In this document: piece by piece, positions 6,695-12,430 of the stretch
Layout of the letters: each line of letters begins with the position of its first letter
Position numbering within the stretch: position 1 is the stretch's first letter
Origin: an uncultured Salinimicrobium sp.
GTDB taxonomy: Bacteria > Bacteroidota > Bacteroidia > Flavobacteriales > Flavobacteriaceae
Length of the DNA: 12,430 nt
Direction of reading: 5' to 3'
Assembly: GCA_946887025.1 (NCBI GenBank)
Contig: CAMPJY010000074.1
Location: 1-12,430 of the forward strand
The notes under the pieces: model-generated
Databases searched by the model: none
Seen by the model: only the letters and a program-made list of their open reading frames with translations
Told to the model about the DNA's origin: nothing
Translations under genes and position numbers: made by a program

Positions 6695-7177
6695 TTATTT
6701 TAGTAGTTTATCTTTGGTATTGTTGAATTCATTAAGGTGTCCCAGTTCATCGTTCCCGGAGTTCATCAGCAGCGAGACCATTTCAAGGGCTTTCTTGGTT
6801 TCCTCCATGGCTACCTCCGGATCTTCATAGGAACCAAACTCGCTGGTCTGTGGGTTTTCCTGAAGGAAGACTCCTGCCATAAGCACGATGCTTGCCGCAA
6901 CCGCAACCCAGGAATAGACCTTCTTCCTTTCTGCTCTGGAAGTGTTCACACCTCCGGATAAGTCGGTTTCCCCTGAACTAAATGCAGCAAGTCCTTTTTC
7001 GCCGGTATAGCTTTCTTCCCTGGCTGTGCTGAAATAGGTGAACATGGGGGCATATTCTTTCAAATGGGGTGCCACATTATCGGAGCTGAAATAAGCTTCC
7101 AGTTGGGCCTCCTCCTGTAGAGATGTTTCTGCTTCCAGATATTTCTCCACTAACTGTTCAATTGCTTTTAATTCCAT
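6695..7177 (-). CDS. Single-pass membrane protein, probable anti-sigma factor
   Basis: This is a 160-residue protein with a cytoplasmic N-terminal part, one membrane segment at about residues 88-105 (VYSWVAVAASIVLMAGVF) preceded by the basic ERKK, and a C-terminal helical part of about 55 residues presumably in the periplasm. The N-terminus (LVEKYLEAETSLQEEAQLEAYF) resembles the short helical start of many Bacteroidetes anti-sigma proteins. There are no cysteines, so it is not a zinc-binding (ZAS) anti-sigma factor. Its first 20 bases overlap the end of the sigma gene, the usual layout of a sigma/anti-sigma pair with coupled translation and matched dosage. The function is inferred from topology and position; no domain assignment is certain. 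Confidence 0.75.
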   Translation of the reverse strand: MELKAIEQLVEKYLEAETSLQEEAQLEAYFSSDNVAPHLKEYAPMFTYFSTAREESYTGEKGLAAFSSGETDLSGGVNTSRAERKKVYSWVAVAASIVLMAGVFLQENPQTSEFGSYEDPEVAMEETKKALEMVSLLMNSGNDELGHLNEFNNTKDKLLK

Positions 7178-7673
7178 AGCGGTGTTTTTTAAGCATTTCT
7201 TCTCTAATTTTTTTTCTCGCCCTGCTTAGGGCCACTCGAATCGCCGTCTCCTGCATATCGGTCATTTTCGCAATTTCTTCATATTCATACTGCTCCACAT
7301 CCCTTAGCTGGATCAGTATTTTCTGTTGTTCTGGCAGCTTTTCGATAATCTTCTGCACCCAGTTCAGGTCGTCCTGCACTTCCAGGTTCTTCTGGATGGA
7401 ACTGTTTCCATCCTCATAATTGGAGTGCACTATGCGCAGATTGTTGTTCTGCTTCAGTTTCAGCTGGTCCAGACAGTAATTTCGTGTTACCGTCATGGCA
7501 AAAGCCTCCACATTGTCGTATGATGAAAGTTTATCCTTTCGGTCCCACAGTTTCAGCATCACTTCCTGTACCGCATCTTCCGCCGACTCCTTCGAAACGA
7601 GGAGCCTTCGGGCCAGGCGGTACATTTTATCCTGTACCGGGTTCATCATATTTACAAAAATATGCTGCTTCAT
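7158..7673 (-). CDS. ECF-type RNA polymerase sigma-70 factor
   Basis: This is an extracytoplasmic-function sigma factor, which directs RNA polymerase to a small regulon. Region 2 reads MYRLARRLLVSKESAEDAVQ then EVMLKLWDRKDKLSSYDNVE and continues through AFAMTVTRNYCLDQLK (the -10 recognition helix region). Region 4 reads LPEQQKILIQLRDVEQYEYE followed by the helix-turn-helix EIAKMTDMQETAIRVALSRA and RKKIREEM. As in other ECF factors there are no regions 1 or 3. The frame can be extended upstream to a TTG at 7691. I prefer the ATG at 7673 (MKQHIFVNMMNPVQDKMYRL; 171 residues) because it is ATG, has an A-rich stretch before it, and leaves about 35 bases after the predicted promoter. It is the first gene of a four-gene operon and overlaps the anti-sigma-like gene by 20 bp. 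Confidence 0.93.
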   Translation of the reverse strand: MKQHIFVNMMNPVQDKMYRLARRLLVSKESAEDAVQEVMLKLWDRKDKLSSYDNVEAFAMTVTRNYCLDQLKLKQNNNLRIVHSNYEDGNSSIQKNLEVQDDLNWVQKIIEKLPEQQKILIQLRDVEQYEYEEIAKMTDMQETAIRVALSRARKKIREEMLKKHRYGIKSN

Positions 7674-7716
7674 TTTTTGGTCAGTTATCAAGCCTGGTTA
7701 GTGCTCTTTCTGTTAC

Positions 7717-7741
7717 GACGGCCATGAAAGAAATTTGTTAC
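7717..7741 (-). promoter_or_regulatory. Probable ECF sigma autoregulatory promoter (GTAAC-N16-CGTC)
   Basis: On the minus strand GTAAC (7741-7737) is followed after 16 bases by CGTC (7720-7717). This is the spacing and general form (a -35 ending in AAC, a -10 containing CGTC) of ECF-sigma promoters. It stands about 44 bp before the sigma ATG at 7673, and I see no TAnnTTTG vegetative element at the matching place. Autoregulation by the encoded sigma factor is the natural inference. The GTAAC part sits inside an 11-bp palindrome, TTTGTTACAAA (7734-7744). Confidence 0.55.
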
Positions 7742-7797
7742 AAACTATTTTGAAATGATTTAATATGCTTAAATTTAAGTAGTCCAAATCCCTGCAC

Positions 7798-9240
7798 ATG
7801 TCCAAAGCTGTAAAAATACTCTTTCTCGCTTTATTCCTGAGTTACCTTCCGACCAGTTGCTCGAAAGACATGGATGATGTGATAGATCAGGCGAGCGCTT
7901 TAGAAATAAAGAATTTTATCTGGAGAGGCATGAACAACATCTATTTATATAAGGCCGAAGTACCTGAGCTGGCTGACGATCGTTTTGCTTCCCAGGAAGA
8001 ACTCGAAGAATACCTCGATAATTTTTCTTCCCCGGAATCCCTATTTTATGACGGACTGGTGGCACCCCAGGACAGGTTCAGCTTTCTGGTGGATGATTAC
8101 ATTGAATTAGAGAAAGCCTTTGACGGCATAAGTGTCGCCAACGGGATGCAATATGGGCTGGTGAGGGAATCTTCCACCTCTAACCTAGTGCTGGGGTATG
8201 TGCGTTACGTACTGCCCAATACTTCTGCGGCAGCCCAGGGAATGGAACGTGGAGACCTATTTAATACAGTGGATGGGGAACAGATGACCCTTGAAAATTA
8301 CTCCAGATTACTGGAACCTGTCTCCTATACTCTCGGTCTTGCAGCCTTTCAGAATGCTGAAGTTGTTTCCACGGGGGAACAGGTAAGGCTTGAGAAGGTC
8401 GAGTATAGCGCCAATCCGGTTTTCATTACAAAGACCATAGAAACCCCACAAGGCAAAGTCGGTTACCTGATGTATAACGGCTTCACAAGGCCCTTTGATC
8501 CTCAATTAAATGAAGCCTTTGCTTTTTTCCAGGCAGAAGGGATCTCAGATCTTATCCTCGACCTGAGATATAATGGCGGTGGGTCAGTGGAATCGGCGGT
8601 TGATCTTTCGAGTATGATCACCGGTCAGTTTGAAGGGCAGGTTTTTGCAAAGGAACAATGGAATGCGGAGTACCAGGCTTATTTAGAGGAAAACGAACCG
8701 GAAAGGCTCGTAAACCTGTTCAATAACACCATACACACAGGGGAAGCGATCAATAGTCTGAACCTGTCAAGGGTTTATATCATCACCACTCTTCGGACTG
8801 CCTCTGCGAGCGAGTTGGTGATCAATGGGCTTACCCCCTATATCGACGTGATCCAGGTGGGGGAAACCACAACGGGTAAATTTCAGGCTTCCACGACTTT
8901 ATACGATTCTGAAGACTTTGGCAGGGTTGGAGCCAATCCCGGACATACCTATGCTATTCAGCCATTGATTTACATCTCCCTGAACTCTGAAGGCAACAGC
9001 AGATTTATTAACGGGCTCCCCCCGGATATTGAAATGGAGGAAGACGTCCTGAATCTGGGCGTTTTAGGAAATCCTGATGAACCTTTGTTGCAAGCCACCT
9101 TGAATACTATTGCAGGAATCACTCCGGAAATGAAAAAGAGCATACACATTGATTTTAAGCAGGTTGGGGAGTCAGGAATGGATGAGATCCTCTATAAGGA
9201 AATGTACTCGTCTGAAATACCTCCCGTTCTTAGGAGGTGA
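7798..9240 (+). CDS. S41 family peptidase lipoprotein, tandem copy 1
   Basis: This 480-residue C-terminal-processing-type serine protease is predicted to be lipid anchored. The signal peptide ends LPTSC with Cys21, and the residues after it (SKDMDD) are acidic, like the Bacteroidetes signal that sends lipoproteins to the cell surface. Residues about 38-120 form the N-terminal domain found in Bacteroidetes S41 proteins (NFIWRGMNNIYLYK, DRFSFLVDDY). A PDZ-like segment follows at about 130-200 (GYVRYVLPNTSAAAQGMERG, DLFNTVDG). The protease core spans about 220-415, with DLRYNGGGSVE (255-265). The catalytic dyad is probably Ser336 (TASASEL) and Lys361 (TTGKFQAS), 25 residues apart as in E. coli Prc. 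The gene is divergent from the sigma operon, and a paralogue follows after 82 bp, possibly on the same transcript. Substrates are unknown. Confidence 0.92.
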   Translation: MSKAVKILFLALFLSYLPTSCSKDMDDVIDQASALEIKNFIWRGMNNIYLYKAEVPELADDRFASQEELEEYLDNFSSPESLFYDGLVAPQDRFSFLVDDYIELEKAFDGISVANGMQYGLVRESSTSNLVLGYVRYVLPNTSAAAQGMERGDLFNTVDGEQMTLENYSRLLEPVSYTLGLAAFQNAEVVSTGEQVRLEKVEYSANPVFITKTIETPQGKVGYLMYNGFTRPFDPQLNEAFAFFQAEGISDLILDLRYNGGGSVESAVDLSSMITGQFEGQVFAKEQWNAEYQAYLEENEPERLVNLFNNTIHTGEAINSLNLSRVYIITTLRTASASELVINGLTPYIDVIQVGETTTGKFQASTTLYDSEDFGRVGANPGHTYAIQPLIYISLNSEGNSRFINGLPPDIEMEEDVLNLGVLGNPDEPLLQATLNTIAGITPEMKKSIHIDFKQVGESGMDEILYKEMYSSEIPPVLRR

Positions 9241-9322
9241 TATTTTAACATTAATTTTAGAACTATTTTTCCCTTTTTCTGGAAAATGGCTTAGTTTTAG
9301 CTCCTTATCAAAAAAAAACTTT

Positions 9323-10804
9323 ATGAAGATCAAGAATTTACTGCTACCGGTGTTTGCGATTGCCTTTTTAATGGGCTCCTGCACCAAAGATGATATTGTG
9401 CCGAATGAACCTACCACAGGGGAAGAAACCGGGGAAGAAACTGAGGAAGAAGTTGTAAACCTCGACGTAGAGAATTTTATCTGGGAGGGAATGAATTTCT
9501 GGTATTTATATAAAGAGAATGTTCCCGAACTTGCAGATGATTATTTTGCTACTCAATCTGAATTGAATTCTTTCCTTGAAACTTTTGATGGGCCGGAAGA
9601 CCTTTTTTATGAAGGGCTGGTGGATGAGAATAGTGACAGGTTCAGTTTTTTAGTGGATGATTATGAGGAACTGGAAAAGAATTTCAGCGGGGTATACACC
9701 TCTACAGGAATGGATTATGGATTAAGTTATATCAGCCAGGGTTCCAAAGATATAATAGGTTATGTTCGCTACGTTGCACATGACTCTCCAGCCGAATCGA
9801 CTGGAGTAAAAAGAGGCGATATTTTCACAAAAATTGACGGTACCACTTTAACGGACTCGAATTATAACCAGTTATTGGCGCCCGAAACCTTTACCATTCA
9901 CCTGGCGGAGATTTCAAGCAACGGCATTAAAGAAACGGGAGAAACCATCACTCTCACCAAAGGGGAATTTGCAGAAAACCCTGTCTTTGTTACCAAAGTA
10001 ATAGAAACTGGTGGAAAGAAAATAGGTTACCTCATGTACAATGCTTTTACTGATGATTTCGACTCCGAACTCAATGCTGCTTTTGGGGAATTCAAAACAC
10101 AAAACATTACGGACCTTGTCCTGGATCTCAGGTATAATGGAGGAGGGAATGTGGAAACAGCAGTCGACCTCGCCAGCATGATCACTGGGCAATTTGAGGG
10201 AGAGACATTCCTTCAAAAACAATTTAATCCTACGATTCAGTATTTATATGAACGAGATCTACCTGAATATATTATCGATGAATTCAATAGTGAAATCTGG
10301 ACAGGGGAAGCCATAAACAGCCTGAATCTTACTCAGGTTTATATCATCGCTACAGGTTCCTCCGCCTCCGCAAGTGAATTGATGATTAACAGTCTTGCCT
10401 CCTATATCGACGTACAGCATGTGGGAACCAAAACTGTAGGTAAATTCCAGGCCTCAACTACCCTATATGATTCTCCCCAGCTAACGAATAAGAAAAATAT
10501 CAATCCAGATCACAAATATGCGGTTCAACCGCTCATCTTCAAATCTTCCAATGCAGATGGGGTATCAGATTTTGTAAACGGTCTTACACCCGATATTGAA
10601 GTTATAGAATATGTGAATGAATATGGGCCACTGGGAGACCCTTCTGAACCTCTGTTGGCTGCAGCTATTGCTGCGATCACCGGACAGAAAAGAAGCATCT
10701 CCAATGACAGACCTGCTCCGGTACTTATTGGGGAGACAGGAGATGATCTTCCGACTTACCAGCGGATGTATTCAGATGCCTTACCTCCGGTTAACAAGGA
10801 GTAA
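9323..10804 (+). CDS. S41 family peptidase lipoprotein, tandem copy 2
   Basis: This 493-residue paralogue of the preceding peptidase has the same domain order. The frame is open back to 9149, but that extension overlaps the previous gene and has no signal peptide. The ATG at 9323 follows an A-rich tract and gives a clean lipoprotein signal (MKIKNLLLPVFAIAFLMGSC, Cys20). TKDD after the Cys fits a surface-export signal. A Thr/Glu-rich linker (residues about 29-43, EPTTGEETGEETEEE) absent from copy 1 follows. Next come the N-terminal domain (NFIWEGMNFWYLYK, DRFSFLVDDY), a PDZ-like segment (GYVRYVAHDSPAESTGVKRG) and the core DLRYNGGGNVE. The catalytic pair is predicted as Ser349 (SSASASEL) and Lys374 (VGKFQAST). 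It ends just before a bidirectional terminator. It is lower in G+C than copy 1 in aligned segments. Whether it has its own promoter in the 82-bp gap is not clear. Confidence 0.92.
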   Translation: MKIKNLLLPVFAIAFLMGSCTKDDIVPNEPTTGEETGEETEEEVVNLDVENFIWEGMNFWYLYKENVPELADDYFATQSELNSFLETFDGPEDLFYEGLVDENSDRFSFLVDDYEELEKNFSGVYTSTGMDYGLSYISQGSKDIIGYVRYVAHDSPAESTGVKRGDIFTKIDGTTLTDSNYNQLLAPETFTIHLAEISSNGIKETGETITLTKGEFAENPVFVTKVIETGGKKIGYLMYNAFTDDFDSELNAAFGEFKTQNITDLVLDLRYNGGGNVETAVDLASMITGQFEGETFLQKQFNPTIQYLYERDLPEYIIDEFNSEIWTGEAINSLNLTQVYIIATGSSASASELMINSLASYIDVQHVGTKTVGKFQASTTLYDSPQLTNKKNINPDHKYAVQPLIFKSSNADGVSDFVNGLTPDIEVIEYVNEYGPLGDPSEPLLAAAIAAITGQKRSISNDRPAPVLIGETGDDLPTYQRMYSDALPPVNKE

Positions 10805-10817
10805 ATATTTAAACAAT

Positions 10818-10847
10818 AAAAAAATCCCGGCCAGCCCGGGATTTTTT
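10818..10847. terminator. Bidirectional Rho-independent terminator
   Basis: A 12-bp perfect palindromic stem runs from AAAAAATCCCGG (10819-10830) to CCGGGATTTTTT (10836-10847), with loop CCAGC. T-runs lie on the 3' side in both directions (six T on plus, seven on minus). It lies between convergent genes and should end both the peptidase transcript (+) and the receptor transcript (-). Confidence 0.9.
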
Positions 10848-10885
10848 ATTTTAAAGAGTTGGGAACATTTCCCCAGATTAGGAAT

Positions 10886-12430
10886 TTAAAGGACGAGACT
10901 AAACCCCAGCCTTACATTCCTCCCGCGGGTTGAATAACCATATAACTCCCTGTATTCCGTATTGGCAATATTATAGACCCCGCCAAACAGCTGCAGCTGC
11001 TCATTAAGCTGATAACTGGCAAACAGGTCCAGCAGCCCAAAACTATCCAAAGTCACCACTTCAGTAGCCATAAGCGTTTCGTTGTAATAGCTGTCGGTCC
11101 TGTCATCATTATACTGATACTTCAGCGAGAAATTGGTCTTCCCCCAGGCATAGTCCAGCCCTGCATTTACTTTGTGCTTTGGAATACGCAGCGCAAACCG
11201 CTCTTCTGTCTGTGTAAAGGTGTAATTCCCGGAAAAGGAAAGATTCTCTGCCAGCTGGGCCGAAATTTCCAGTTCCACGCCTTCCGCAGTGAATTCTTCA
11301 TCTATGTTGTAGTAGCTGTAGATATAGTTCTCCGGGTCTGTCAATACAAAGTCGATGAAATTCTTCTCCCTTCGATTGAAATAAACAGCACTGGCCCTGA
11401 ACCCCTTGGTATTGAATTCCAGTCCTCCCTCAAGGGTCCTGTTCTCCTCCGGCTTCAGGTCGTCGCTGCCGTAAACGGGATCAAACAGCTGGTACAGGGA
11501 TGGTGTGATAAAAGCAGTGCTATAGGAGGCGAGGAATTTAAGGCTGCTTTCCTTCAGCAGCAGATTATAGGAGGGATTGAAATTGTAAACCCAATGTTCC
11601 CCATAATTGCTGTGGATGTTAAGGCGGGTACCTGCATTGAGATTCAATCCAAAATCAGAAGTATAGACAAGATTCACATATGGATCCACGATCTCGAAAT
11701 GTGCATCTTCCTCTGAAATACGCTGCTGCAATTCTGATTCCCCCCAGGGTACCTCATAGCTGTTGAAGTTGCTGAATTGTCCGTTTACCCCAACCAGGGC
11801 ATGGATCCCATTGCTGAAATTGTACTTGTTGTAAGCGTCCACAACAAAAAGACGGCTGTCGAAGGTGTTGGGAAATTCTGCTTCCACCTCCCGATCCAGT
11901 AAATTATAGGAAGCATTCAGCACCGCGCTCCCCTTTCCATAGGTATACTCCCATTTGCTCCCAACTCGCAGCTGCTCGCTGTTCAGTTTATTCGTGCCAT
12001 CGGTGAAATTGTAGTTATCAAAACTCGAATTGAACTTGTCATAGTTCCCAAAGAAACTGAACCCGAAATCCTCACTTACCGAATAGCCTATTTTGGCGAA
12101 GGCGTTGTATTTTTTAAATGGATTCTCCTCGAAATCCTCCCCCGAAGGAGCGCTCACTGCAGAAAGATTATCCGTATATCGCTGACTGAAACGCGTCTGG
12201 TACTCCCATTTTTTAAGCTTCCCTCCTACAGAAATGCTGTTCTGGATCTCTGCCGGGGAATATTCCTGATCCTCCTGTGACTGGTTGGTCCCCACACTGG
12301 ACTGTAGCCGAAGCTGGATCTTCTCCTCCGAAGGCTGTTTGGTCTGAATACTTATGACTGCTGCCCCAGCCCCGGAACCGTAAAGGGTACTGGAGGCGCC
12401 TTTGATTATTTCGATTGATTCGATCTGAGA
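10886..12430 (-). CDS. TonB-dependent outer-membrane receptor, 3' part (5' end outside window)
   Basis: This is the C-terminal 514 residues of an outer-membrane TonB-dependent transporter, which imports a scarce ligand using energy passed on by TonB. The frame is open to the right edge, so the GTG at 12295 is an internal codon. The first visible residues (IESIEIIKGASSTLYGSGAG then AAVISI) are the end of the plug domain, with the conserved [IV]E[IV]-[KR]GASS-LYG pattern. The rest is a 22-strand-type beta-barrel with alternating aromatic strands and acidic loops, including FLASYSTAFITPSLYQLFDP (the conserved RGF-AP-like strand) and the terminal strands YNIANTEYRELYGYSTRGRN and VRLGFSLVL. The overall look is BtuB-like (cobalamin receptor family), but ligand specificity cannot be read from this part. 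It converges on the S41 pair and shares their terminator. Confidence 0.93.
   Translation of the reverse strand, partial: SQIESIEIIKGASSTLYGSGAGAAVISIQTKQPSEEKIQLRLQSSVGTNQSQEDQEYSPAEIQNSISVGGKLKKWEYQTRFSQRYTDNLSAVSAPSGEDFEENPFKKYNAFAKIGYSVSEDFGFSFFGNYDKFNSSFDNYNFTDGTNKLNSEQLRVGSKWEYTYGKGSAVLNASYNLLDREVEAEFPNTFDSRLFVVDAYNKYNFSNGIHALVGVNGQFSNFNSYEVPWGESELQQRISEEDAHFEIVDPYVNLVYTSDFGLNLNAGTRLNIHSNYGEHWVYNFNPSYNLLLKESSLKFLASYSTAFITPSLYQLFDPVYGSDDLKPEENRTLEGGLEFNTKGFRASAVYFNRREKNFIDFVLTDPENYIYSYYNIDEEFTAEGVELEISAQLAENLSFSGNYTFTQTEERFALRIPKHKVNAGLDYAWGKTNFSLKYQYNDDRTDSYYNETLMATEVVTLDSFGLLDLFASYQLNEQLQLFGGVYNIANTEYRELYGYSTRGRNVRLGFSLVL

Noticed and set aside
7674..7691. TTG start for the sigma factor, six codons upstream
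   Set aside because: A TTG start would leave a very short leader after the predicted promoter, and the ATG at 7673 fits the usual ECF sigma N-terminus.
9149..9322. N-terminal extension of the second S41 peptidase
   Set aside because: It overlaps the end of the first peptidase gene, has no signal peptide, and is followed at 9323 by an ATG with a clean lipoprotein signal.
11174..11716. Plus-strand open frame of 180 codons within the receptor gene
   Set aside because: It is antisense to a well-supported beta-barrel coding sequence and shows no protein-family features.
10886..12295. GTG at 12295 as the start of the receptor gene
   Set aside because: The frame continues open to the window edge and encodes the conserved end of the TonB plug domain, so the gene is simply cut by the window.

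Overview
The window looks like a chromosomal segment from a member of the Bacteroidetes, most likely the Flavobacteriaceae. The evidence is the gene families present: a pair of DUF4252 proteins behind an ECF sigma factor, S41 lipoprotein peptidases with acidic residues after the lipid cysteine, a carboxypeptidase-regulatory-like domain protein and a TonB-dependent receptor. Starts also lack clear Shine-Dalgarno sequences and base composition is moderate. No phage, transposase, CRISPR or RNA gene was seen. The genus is not identified.

Layout, left to right. (1) The 3' end of a DEAD-box RNA helicase (+), then a secreted protein with a carboxypeptidase-regulatory-like domain (+), a dispersed-type palindrome and a terminator. 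(2) A minus-strand pair: TrmH-type tRNA 2'-O-methyltransferase followed by an SRPBCC-fold membrane-anchored protein. (3) A divergent plus-strand sirtuin deacylase, a 17-bp perfect inverted repeat, then purB (adenylosuccinate lyase). (4) About 210 bp of non-coding DNA with two inverted repeats and a strong minus-strand terminator. (5) A tight minus-strand operon: ECF sigma factor, membrane protein with the layout of an anti-sigma factor, DUF4252 protein, DUF4252 lipoprotein. (6) Divergent from it, two tandem paralogous S41 peptidase lipoproteins (+). (7) A bidirectional terminator and the 3' part of a TonB-dependent receptor on the minus strand, running off the right edge.

How the parts fit. 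Most genes are housekeeping (RNA remodelling, tRNA modification, purine synthesis, protein deacylation). The coherent accessory unit is 5541-10847. It holds a self-contained sigma/anti-sigma/DUF4252 envelope operon with its own terminator. Upstream of the sigma gene is a GTAAC-N16-CGTC element that fits an ECF-type autoregulated promoter. Beyond a shared intergenic region lie two probably surface-exposed proteases. The link between the sigma operon and the proteases is inferred from position only; the function of DUF4252 proteins is, to my knowledge, unresolved, so this is the best candidate here for a poorly described system.
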